From Bryobacterales bacterium (GTDB lineage Bacteria > Acidobacteriota > Terriglobia > Bryobacterales > Bryobacteraceae), in contig PMEV01000299.1 in the NCBI GenBank assembly GCA_003154855.1, positions 2,912 to 8,172 of the forward strand: a stretch of 5,261 nt of DNA, written 5' to 3'. The notes below the pieces were generated by a model. That model was not told the origin of the DNA. It worked only from the letters and a program-made list of their open reading frames with translations, and ran no database searches. Of this stretch, positions 1 to 5,261 are shown in pieces. A program made the position numbers and the translations under genes. Each line of letters opens with the position of its first letter. Position 1 is the stretch's first letter.

Positions 1-1942
1 ACAGCGTGATGCCCGGCACCTTCGCCACCTCCGGCTGCAAGCGGCGAATGACGTCGCTGGCGCTAAGATCTCGCGCGGAGAGCGGTTTCAGGTTAATGAG
101 GATGCGTCCGCTATTCAAGGTAGTGTTGGTGCCGTCGATTCCGATGAACGAGGAGAGATTGTCGACGGCCGGATCCTGCAGAATGATCTTGCTCAGTTGC
201 TGCTGCTGACGGGACATTTCCGGGAAGGACACCGACTGGGCGGCTTCGGAGACCCCCTGGATGACGCCCGTATCTTGAATGGGAAAAAACCCTTTGGGAA
301 TGACGAAGAACAGGAAGATGGTCACACCGAGAGTCGTGGCCGCGACCAGCAGCGTTGCGAGCTGCCAGCCGAGCACCCACTTTAGCGTCCTGCCGTAGAA
401 GGCGATGACGGAATTGAAGGCGCGCTCGGAGGCCCGATAGAAGCGCCCCTGGCGCGCCTCGGACTTGTGCTTCAGCAGCTTGGAGCACATCATCGGAGTG
501 AGGGTAAGCGAGACCACGGCCGAGGCCAGAATGGTCACGCTCAGAGTAACGGCGAATTCGCGAAACAGGCGGCCGACGATATCGCTCATGAATAACAAAG
601 GGATGAGAACGGCAATCAGGGAGACGGTCAGCGATACGATGGTGAAGCCAATTTGAGCGGAGCCTTTGAGCGCGGCCTCCAGGGGAGCGTCTCCGGCTTC
701 GATGTAGCGGGAGATGTTTTCTATCATGACGATGGCATCGTCCACCACGAAGCCGGTTGAAATCGTCAAGGCCATCAAAGTCAGGTTGTTGAGGCTGTAG
801 CCGAGCAGATACATCACCCCGAAGGTGGCGACCAGGGACAACGGGACGGCGACACCGGGAATGATCGTCGCGGCAACATTGCGCAGGAAAAGGAACATGA
901 CCATCACCACCAGCGCCACGGTAAGCATCAGCTCGAACCGCACGTCGCTCACGGAGGCCCGAATGGTGGTGGTCCGATCGGTCAGGATGCCGACGTGGAT
1001 GGAGGAGGGCAGGGACGAGGTGAGTTGAGGCAATAGCTGCTTGATCCGATCCACCACCGAGATGATGTTCGCGCCGGGCTGGCGTTGAATGTTCAAGATG
1101 ACCGCGGGAGTCTGGTTCATCCAGGCGGCCTGCCGGACGTTTTCGGTGTCGTCGAGGATGGCGGCAACGTCGGTCAATTTGACGGGGGCGCCGTTCTTGT
1201 AGGCGATGATGAGCGGAGCGTAATCGCCGCTGGAGAGCAACTGGTCGTTGGCCCCAATCTGGTAGGCCTGGTGCGCTCCATCGAAGTTGCCTTTGGCCTG
1301 ATTCACGTTGGCGGCGACGATGGCAGTGCGCAGATCTTCGAGATTCAGCGCGTAAGAGGCCATGGCCGTGGGGTTCGCCTGGATCCGGACCGCAGGTTTC
1401 TGTCCGCCGCTTATGCTGACCAGGCCGACGCCCGGCAACTGGGACATCTTAGGCGCCAGCCTGGTGTCGGCCAGATCCTCAACCTTCGACAACGGCAGCT
1501 CGGTGGAAGTCAGGGCCAGTGTCAGGATGGGAGTGTCGGCGGGATTGGTCTTGCTGTAAATCGGAGGGGCCGGCAAGTCCGCCGGGAGGTAGGTGCCCGA
1601 CGCATTGATCGATTGCTGCACTTCCTGTTCGGCGACATCGATACTCAGGCTGAGGTTGAATTGCAGTGTGATCACCGAGCTCCCGTCGGAACTGGTGGAA
1701 GTCATCTGCTGGAGTCCGGGTACCTGCCCGAACTGGCGTTCGAGCGGCGCGGTTACCGAGGACGCCATCACGTCCGGGCTGGCACCGGGATAGAAAGTAG
1801 TGACTTGGATGATCGGGTAGTCCACCTCGGGCAGCGCCGAAACGGGTAGCTGCGTGTAACCCACCAGGCCTGCCAGCAGGATTCCCACCATCAGCATCGT
1901 GGTGGCGACCGGCCTAAGGATGAAGATGCGGGATGGGTTCAT
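1..1942 (-). CDS. mdtB: MdtB-type RND multidrug efflux permease, 3' end cut by the window
   Basis: This is the inner-membrane, proton-driven permease of a tripartite efflux pump. The visible 647 residues are about 60% of the usual 1,040 or so, and the frame is open to the left edge. It starts MNPSRIFILRPVATTML, the classic RND N-terminus, with M1 of the membrane domain at about 11-29. A periplasmic porter region (about 30-335) follows, including SGGQKPAVRIQ at 178-188 and the MdtB/MdtC-like stretch NVRQAAWMNQTPAVILNIQR (268-287). M2-M6 span roughly 337-490, with GFVVDDAIVMIENI at 397-410; Asp401 and Asp402 match the AcrB proton-relay pair Asp407/Asp408. M7 lies near 527-547, and KGFFPIQDTG (550-559) opens the second periplasmic half. 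The block IENISRYIEAG...GFTIVSLTVSLIAVLIPLLF resembles E. coli MdtB more than MdtC as I recall those sequences. The partner lysine of the relay lies beyond the edge. The start is fixed by the conserved N-terminus and an AAGGGGAG ribosome site. It follows mdtA on the same strand. Substrates cannot be read from the sequence. Confidence 0.96.
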   Translation of the reverse strand, partial: MNPSRIFILRPVATTMLMVGILLAGLVGYTQLPVSALPEVDYPIIQVTTFYPGASPDVMASSVTAPLERQFGQVPGLQQMTSTSSDGSSVITLQFNLSLSIDVAEQEVQQSINASGTYLPADLPAPPIYSKTNPADTPILTLALTSTELPLSKVEDLADTRLAPKMSQLPGVGLVSISGGQKPAVRIQANPTAMASYALNLEDLRTAIVAANVNQAKGNFDGAHQAYQIGANDQLLSSGDYAPLIIAYKNGAPVKLTDVAAILDDTENVRQAAWMNQTPAVILNIQRQPGANIISVVDRIKQLLPQLTSSLPSSIHVGILTDRTTTIRASVSDVRFELMLTVALVVMVMFLFLRNVAATIIPGVAVPLSLVATFGVMYLLGYSLNNLTLMALTISTGFVVDDAIVMIENISRYIEAGDAPLEAALKGSAQIGFTIVSLTVSLIAVLIPLLFMSDIVGRLFREFAVTLSVTILASAVVSLTLTPMMCSKLLKHKSEARQGRFYRASERAFNSVIAFYGRTLKWVLGWQLATLLVAATTLGVTIFLFFVIPKGFFPIQDTGVIQGVSEAAQSVSFPEMSRQQQQLSKIILQDPAVDNLSSFIGIDGTNTTLNSGRILINLKPLSARDLSASDVIRRLQPEVAKVPGITL

Positions 1943-2022
1943 CGAACTCCCCTTTCCAGACTGGCTGCGCGGTTATCGCTATCGAGCTGCAACAGCTTGC
2001 CTAGTGGGTAACTGCGACGCAT
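1939..2022 (-). CDS. 27-residue ORF overlapping the mdtB start (possible translational coupler)
   Basis: A 27-codon ORF begins MRRSYPLGKLLQL and ends LERGVR. Its TGA (1941-1939) overlaps the mdtB ATG (1942-1940) in the four-base arrangement ATGA, typical of translationally coupled genes. It is preceded by GGCGGAGGA, with GGAGGA four bases before the ATG, which is the strongest Shine-Dalgarno match in the window. The predicted peptide is basic and hydrophilic, with no signal peptide or membrane segment, and I recognise no family. Its first 22 bases overlap the end of the lipoprotein-like ORF in another frame. What is seen is the ORF, the ribosome site and the overlap. That its translation serves to load ribosomes onto mdtB, rather than to make a working peptide, is inference. 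It could also be a chance ORF. Confidence 0.35.
   Translation of the reverse strand: MRRSYPLGKLLQLDSDNRAASLERGVR
1947..1952 (-). promoter_or_regulatory. ribosome binding site of mdtB
   Basis: On the minus strand GGGGAG, preceded by AAA, lies 4 nt before the ATG at 1942. It supports that ATG as the start, in agreement with the conserved RND N-terminus. The site lies inside the last codons of the 27-codon ORF at 2022-1939, so ribosomes finishing that ORF would pass directly over it. Confidence 0.75.
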
Positions 2023-2150
2023 TCGATCCTCCGCCCAAGGCACTGATCGGCGGCCGAAGGCCGGTTGGAATGGGGCTCCTGGGTGCAGCCGGCCGAAACC
2101 GGCAGCAGGGCGAGGAGCGTCGTGAGCGAGAACTTCGGCGGCGGCTTCAT
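2001..2150 (-). CDS. small lipoprotein-like ORF between mdtA and mdtB (49 aa)
   Basis: A 49-codon ORF starts 13 nt after the mdtA stop. It reads MKPPPKFSLTTLLALLPVSA then GC (Cys22) and ends in TAG. It has the layout of a lipoprotein signal: a Lys-containing N-region (Lys2, Lys6), a hydrophobic stretch at 8-20 and the lipobox-like SAGC. Serine at -3 is less usual than leucine. A ribosome-like GAGAAG sits four bases before the ATG. The 27 residues after the cysteine are hydrophilic, with two more cysteines (37, 44). The segment GCTQEPHSNRP lines up position for position with the GCxxGPxYxRP start of NodT/OprM-type outer-membrane efflux lipoproteins, so it may be the remnant of such a gene, or a small lipoprotein in its own right. 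Its strand, spacing and reading order fit an operon with mdtA and mdtB. I recognise no specific family for the mature peptide. Confidence 0.45.
   Translation of the reverse strand: MKPPPKFSLTTLLALLPVSAGCTQEPHSNRPSAADQCLGRRIECVAVTH
2027..2032 (-). promoter_or_regulatory. strong Shine-Dalgarno before the 27-codon ORF
   Basis: GGAGGA on the minus strand, four bases before the ATG at 2022, is close to the ideal anti-16S complement. It has no role for mdtB itself, whose start is 80 nt further on. Its position argues that the short ORF at 2022-1939 is translated. Confidence 0.45.
2051..2063 (-). repeat. perfect 5-bp inverted repeat with 3-base loop
   Basis: CGGCC-GAA-GGCCG on the plus strand, so CGGCC-TTC-GGCCG in the mdt transcript, lies within the lipoprotein-like ORF. 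No T-tract follows, so it is not an intrinsic terminator. It could fold locally in mRNA, but competes with a longer-range pairing of 2060-2066 with 2097-2103. Confidence 0.35.
2088..2103 (-). repeat. perfect 5-bp inverted repeat with 6-base loop
   Basis: GCCGG (2088-2092) and CCGGC (2099-2103) flank a six-base loop. This is a second GC-rich hairpin in the mdtA-mdtB gap, over the codons just before the lipobox cysteine. It shares its right arm with the alternative seven-base pairing GCCGGTT (2060-2066)/AACCGGC (2097-2103). No T-tract follows. Confidence 0.35.
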
Positions 2151-2162
2151 CCGACTTCTCTC

Positions 2163-3515
2163 TCAGGCCTTGCCGCCCTTCTTGGCTGGGATGTTCACTG
2201 AAGGGCCGACCGTGGATGGCGCGGACGGGCTGGCCGAAGGCTTCGCGGAGGGGATCTGGGCGGTAACCTTGGTCCCTTCTTGCAGTTTGTCGACGCCGGT
2301 CATCACTACCACCTCTCCCGGCGTCAGCCCCGCGGTGACTTCCGAGTCGTCGCCTTCCGTAGTGCCGATGGCGATCGGACGCACGGTCACCGTTGAATCG
2401 GCCTTCACCACGTATACATAGGTCGCTTGAGAGTTGCGTTGCACCGCGGCGGTTGACACCAGGGTTACTCCGCGCTTTTCCTGCACCAGCAACCTGGCGT
2501 TTACAAACTGATTGGGATACAGCGTACCTTTCGCGTTCTTGAATGTCGCTCTCAGCTTGAGCGTTCCGGTGGCCGGATCGATCTGGTTATCGAGCGTGGT
2601 CAGCGAGCCTTGCGCAAGCTTCGTTTTGGCGTCGCGGCTGTAGGCATCCACTTCCAGCGCCCGCCCGGCGGCCATCTTTTTGAGCACGACCTGAAGCTGA
2701 TCTTCGGAGATCGTAAAGATCGCGCTGATTGGATCCATCTGTGTGATGACCACCAATCCGTTAGTGTCGGCGGCCTGAACGATATTCCCGGAGTCGACCA
2801 GACGCAACCCAATGCGTCCAGCGACCGGAGCCGCGATCTTGCAGTAAGCGAGATTGACCCGGGCGCTTTCGATCTGGCCCTGGTCGAGTTTCACCACTCC
2901 CTCGTCCTGATGCACGGTTGCCTGTTGGGTGGCAAGTAGTTGCTCCGGGACGGCCTTCTGCGGAACCAACTGTTGATAACGGATCAGGTCGATCCGCGCA
3001 TTCTCCAGGGTGGCCTGGTCCCTCATCAGTTGGCCCTCGGCCTGGGTCAATGCAGCCTGATAGGGCCCGTCGTCGATTTCCGCTAACAGATCGCCCTGTT
3101 GGACTGTGTCGCCTTCCAGGTAGCGAACCTTCATCAATTGTCCGTCGACCCGGCTTCTGACCGTAACCGTAGCGAGGGGCGTAACGGTGCCCAGTCCCGA
3201 ATAGTATACGCCGATGTCCCCCTGGCGGGACATCGCTGCCACCACCGGTATGGGCGGCGGCCCTTTCGCGGCGGCCTTCGCCGCAGTCGCGGCTTTGGCC
3301 GCGGCGATTCTCGACAATACGATATACGTGCCAAGACCCAGCACCAGAAGAGCGCATAGCGAGAGCCATAGCCAGCGCCGGTGGAAAGGCCCGGTCTTGC
3401 CGCTCCGAGCAGTCTCCGCCGGGACTGGGGTTGCGGGCGCGGGTTCGGATAGGAGTGCTATCGGCTCATGAGTTTCGGGAGGCTCTTCTGTCGGCGTCCT
3501 TGGGCTATCGAGCAT
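2163..3515 (-). CDS. mdtA: MdtA-type periplasmic adaptor (membrane fusion protein) of an RND efflux pump
   Basis: This 450-residue protein links the RND permease to the outer-membrane channel. It has a 47-residue Pro/Glu-rich cytoplasmic N-terminus, one membrane anchor (about 48-68, WLWLSLCALLVLGLGTYIVL), then an Ala/Lys linker (71-85). The adaptor core follows: first lipoyl half with VTVRSRVDGQLMKVRYLEGD (117-136) and GDLLAEID; an alpha-hairpin at about 153-222; second lipoyl half with IAAPVAGRIGLRLVDSGNIV; a beta-barrel with LDNQIDPATGTLKLRATF (308-325) and LYPNQFVNARLLV; and a membrane-proximal domain ending near 420. A Pro/Ser/Ala-rich tail and KKGGKA finish it. These motifs match E. coli MdtA closely as I recall it, although the E. 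coli protein (about 415 aa) has a shorter N-terminus. There is no lipobox, so the anchor is a transmembrane helix. The start has AGGA five bases upstream, and no other methionine precedes the anchor. mdtB follows on the same strand. Confidence 0.95.
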   Translation of the reverse strand: MLDSPRTPTEEPPETHEPIALLSEPAPATPVPAETARSGKTGPFHRRWLWLSLCALLVLGLGTYIVLSRIAAAKAATAAKAAAKGPPPIPVVAAMSRQGDIGVYYSGLGTVTPLATVTVRSRVDGQLMKVRYLEGDTVQQGDLLAEIDDGPYQAALTQAEGQLMRDQATLENARIDLIRYQQLVPQKAVPEQLLATQQATVHQDEGVVKLDQGQIESARVNLAYCKIAAPVAGRIGLRLVDSGNIVQAADTNGLVVITQMDPISAIFTISEDQLQVVLKKMAAGRALEVDAYSRDAKTKLAQGSLTTLDNQIDPATGTLKLRATFKNAKGTLYPNQFVNARLLVQEKRGVTLVSTAAVQRNSQATYVYVVKADSTVTVRPIAIGTTEGDDSEVTAGLTPGEVVVMTGVDKLQEGTKVTAQIPSAKPSASPSAPSTVGPSVNIPAKKGGKA

Positions 3516-3556
3516 ATGGTTCCTGGCGCACAGTGCAGCGACGGCCTGCTTTTACG

Positions 3557-3574
3557 ACCGGCAGCGCAGCCGGT
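3557..3574 (-). repeat. 6-bp perfect stem-loop in the mdtA leader
   Basis: ACCGGC (3557-3562) and GCCGGT (3569-3574) flank a six-base loop, placing the hairpin 42-59 nt upstream of the mdtA ATG. On the transcript it is followed by CGTAAAAGC, not a T-run, so it is not a terminator. It could shape the 5' end of the mdtA message or be incidental in GC-rich DNA. Confidence 0.35.
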
Positions 3575-3700
3575 GCGGGCGCTGCTAAACGATCGAATTG
3601 CCCGGCCACAAATCGGGCTCCTGAGTGTAGAGCACGAAACGGACCAAGTGCTTCCAGGCTGCATAGGCGGCGCCAGACGGTGGGGATATAGGCGGAGAGA

Positions 3701-3715
3701 GTGCAGAAGTTGCAC
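3701..3715. promoter_or_regulatory. possible operator-like dyad, GTGCA-N5-TGCAC
   Basis: A perfect five-base inverted repeat with a five-base spacer lies 186-200 bp upstream of the mdtA start. The size suits a half-site pair for a dimeric regulator, and efflux operons commonly have one, but arms this short can occur by chance. No regulator gene is visible in the window. Confidence 0.2.
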
Positions 3716-3785
3716 ATCGAAGTGCGGGATTTGCCATCGCGCCTGGGCTCGCCCGGTCGCCCGCTCGGATCCGATTTGACGGGAA

Positions 3786-5261
3786 CTACCCGATTCGGAG
3801 GCGATTGAAGACCGGGACCTTGGCCAAGTCCAGGACGAATGCGAAGGCCGCTGCCGCCACGAGTGTTCCTCCCACAACGAGAGCAGGCAGAGGAGCCATG
3901 GCGATTCCGCAAGTCGCCAGCGTGGAGGCGATCAGCAGATCCATTACGGACGACCCGATGAGCCACCGGCTGGGACGCGAGGACCACAGGCGCCGGCGTT
4001 CGCGATTCGTGTAGGTGGTGGCTTGATTGCCGAACACGACGACCACGAAGGCCAGCGTTCTTAGCGTTTCGATTCCAAAACCCAGGCGGTATTTGGCGAC
4101 GGCCAGGACGGCGGTGCAAAAGACCAGTTCGCCGATTCCCATGAAGACCCCCGCGATCGTCAATGCGCCGATTCGCCAGGCATTGGGAGTCGGAGACGGG
4201 CGCACGTTGTCCGTCGTTAGGGACATGCCGAGGAGGTCGCCGGTGAGCATGATAACGACCATCAACATGGGAGTCAAAATCGCGTGTCCGGTCATGACCA
4301 AACCCACCGCCAGGAAGAGCACCTGCACAGTTTTCTTGTTCACCGAGTTGAGCGCATAAGTCAGAATGCGCTGGAACGTCACGCGGCCTTCCTTAACCGA
4401 AGCGACGATACCGCCGAGGCCCGGTTTAGTGAGCACGATGCCGGCCGCCGACTTAGCGACATCGGTCGCCGTGGATACCGCGATTCCCATCTGCGCCTGG
4501 CGGAGCGCCGGCGCGTCGTTGGCTCCGTCGCCGCACATACCAACGGCGTGGCCGCTCTTCTGGAACGCCTTGACGAGGTCGTACTTTCCCTCAGGGAGCA
4601 CGCCGGCGAAGACAGCGAAATCCTCGGGGCGCACAGCGTCGGGGATGGGCCCGGGTGGACAGACCGCTCCGTCGAGACCCACCGCGCGGGCCACGATTGC
4701 CGCCGTCGCAGGAGCATCGCCCGTCACCATCACGGTACGGACGCCCAGTGCGCGCAGTTCCGCGATGAGCGCGGCCGAATCCGGTCGAGCGGGATCGCTG
4801 AGGGCGACGATTCCCGCGAGCTTCATCGCGTCCGGCGGACCCACCGCGACAGCCAGCACCCGGAAGCCCTGAGCCTCGAGTCGGTCCGCTGTGGCGGAGG
4901 CATCGCGCGATGGTTGCGCGAGGCCCACGACCGCGGCATAGGCTCCCTTCACGGCACGCACCTGCGCGCCGCTGGAATCGACAGCCGTGGCCTCGGACAT
5001 CTTCGTGGCGGAATCGAAAGGTACAAACTTGCTCAGTTTCGGCAGATCGGAGGCGGCGGAATGCGCGGCGGCGGAGCGTATGGCCGCGTCCACGGGATCC
5101 TGCCCGCCATCCGAACTGGCGAGGGCGGCCATGCCCAGAACGTGCGATTCATCAAAGCCGGGCATCGGGTGTACGGCGGTTACCTTCAGCTCGTTGAGCG
5201 TCAGCGTGCCGGTTTTGTCCGAGCACAGGACCTCGATGCTCGCGGCTTCATCCACGGCGGA
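3786..5261 (-). CDS. P3A-type (proton-pump family) P-type ATPase, 5' end cut by the window
   Basis: This is the C-terminal 491 residues of a P-type ATPase; the frame is open to the right edge. The GTG at 5255 is internal, since the A domain and M1-M4 must lie upstream. Counting from the edge: phosphorylation site LCSDKTGTLT with Asp15; N domain with KFVPFDSATKMSEA (78-91) and KGA (105-107); hinge SDPARPDS (155-162); MVTGDA (178-183); and GDGANDAP (244-251). Six membrane segments follow: M5 about 295-325, M6 328-349, M7 364-388, M8 400-417, M9 433-452, M10 457-480. FVPFD and the post-M6 block TTDNVRPSPTPNAW are hallmarks of the P3A proton-pump group. Asp342 in M6 aligns with the essential AHA2 Asp684. 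The M5 Arg655 equivalent is not seen; Gln313 falls there. There is no long C-terminal regulatory tail as in plant pumps. The likely role is ATP-driven proton export across the inner membrane, though another cation is possible. All visible catalytic motifs are intact. Confidence 0.9.
   Translation of the reverse strand, partial: SAVDEAASIEVLCSDKTGTLTLNELKVTAVHPMPGFDESHVLGMAALASSDGGQDPVDAAIRSAAAHSAASDLPKLSKFVPFDSATKMSEATAVDSSGAQVRAVKGAYAAVVGLAQPSRDASATADRLEAQGFRVLAVAVGPPDAMKLAGIVALSDPARPDSAALIAELRALGVRTVMVTGDAPATAAIVARAVGLDGAVCPPGPIPDAVRPEDFAVFAGVLPEGKYDLVKAFQKSGHAVGMCGDGANDAPALRQAQMGIAVSTATDVAKSAAGIVLTKPGLGGIVASVKEGRVTFQRILTYALNSVNKKTVQVLFLAVGLVMTGHAILTPMLMVVIMLTGDLLGMSLTTDNVRPSPTPNAWRIGALTIAGVFMGIGELVFCTAVLAVAKYRLGFGIETLRTLAFVVVVFGNQATTYTNRERRRLWSSRPSRWLIGSSVMDLLIASTLATCGIAMAPLPALVVGGTLVAAAAFAFVLDLAKVPVFNRLRIG

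Larger units (their letters stand above)
3516..3785 (-). other. 270-bp spacer between the P-type ATPase and mdtA
   Basis: No gene of recognisable family lies here. The leader of mdtA carries AGGA five bases before its ATG, a perfect stem-loop at 3557-3574 and a short dyad at 3701-3715. A ten-base palindrome, TCGGATCCGA, lies at 3765-3774, just after the ATPase stop. No hairpin followed by a T-run is visible after the ATPase, so read-through into mdtA is possible. I see only poor sigma-70-like boxes, for example TATATC near 3687-3692 and TACACT near 3628-3633, neither with a good -35. The longest minus-strand frame with an ATG lying wholly inside is 50 codons (3737-3585); it has a weak ribosome site and no recognisable features. 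The spacer is long enough to hold a promoter and operator for the mdt genes. Confidence 0.7.

Noticed and set aside
1085..1849. 254-codon plus-strand ORF antisense to mdtB
   Set aside because: It lies wholly opposite conserved mdtB sequence, has no recognisable motifs, and is rich in Gly, Arg and Val as expected for a shadow frame in GC-rich DNA.
2761..3369. 202-codon minus-strand ORF within mdtA
   Set aside because: It runs in another frame through the clearly coding lipoyl and hairpin region of mdtA and is Arg/Gly-rich shadow sequence.
3585..3737. 50-codon minus-strand ORF inside the ATPase-mdtA spacer
   Set aside because: Its ribosome site is weak (an isolated AGG), it has no signal peptide or family motif, and a frame this length is common by chance. 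It is worth only a conservation check.
3765..3785. Possible terminator after the ATPase at the TCGGATCCGA palindrome
   Set aside because: The palindrome has no loop and no following T-run on the minus strand, so it cannot act as a normal intrinsic terminator.
3505..4119. 204-codon minus-strand ORF overlapping the ATPase C-terminus and the spacer
   Set aside because: Within 3786-4119 it is out of frame with conserved ATPase membrane segments; its translation is Arg/Pro-rich and shows no domain.
5249..5261. GTG at 5255 as the true start of the ATPase
   Set aside because: The frame is open upstream to the edge, and the protein would begin only 12 residues before the phosphorylated Asp, lacking the A domain and M1-M4 that P-type ATPases need.
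1..5261. CRISPR arrays, tRNA or rRNA genes, insertion sequences, attachment sites
   Set aside because: I saw no regularly spaced repeats, cloverleaf or rRNA-like sequence, transposase motifs or terminal inverted repeats on reading either strand.

Overview
This is a GC-rich bacterial fragment in which every credible gene lies on the minus strand. Read in the direction of transcription (right to left) it holds the 3' two thirds of a P3A-type (proton-pump family) P-type ATPase, a 270-bp spacer, a complete MdtA-type periplasmic adaptor gene, a 220-bp gap with two overlapping small ORFs, and the first 647 codons of an MdtB-type RND efflux permease that runs off the left edge. Both edge genes are cut only by the window: their frames are open to the last base.

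The genes point to a diderm, Gram-negative-type bacterium, because a tripartite RND pump needs an outer membrane. The style of the proteins (long N-terminal extension on the adaptor, bacterial P3A ATPase without a regulatory tail) would suit Acidobacteriota or a proteobacterium. That is an impression, not a demonstrated assignment.

Region by region: 5261-3786 is the P3A ATPase from the DKTGT phosphorylation site through M10. 3785-3516 is a spacer with a short dyad and a stem-loop but no clear terminator or promoter. 3515-2163 is mdtA. 2162-1943 separates mdtA from mdtB and carries a 49-codon lipoprotein-like ORF starting 13 nt after the mdtA stop, then a 27-codon ORF with a strong Shine-Dalgarno whose TGA overlaps the mdtB ATG as ATGA. 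1942-1 is mdtB.

MdtA and MdtB would form the inner-membrane and periplasmic parts of a proton-driven drug/xenobiotic exporter. In the enterobacterial system MdtB works with a second permease, MdtC, and an outer-membrane channel; neither is inside the window. A proton-exporting ATPase next to a proton-consuming pump is functionally suggestive, but co-transcription is not shown. The large genes are ordinary members of known families. The least explained part is the mdtA-mdtB gap.
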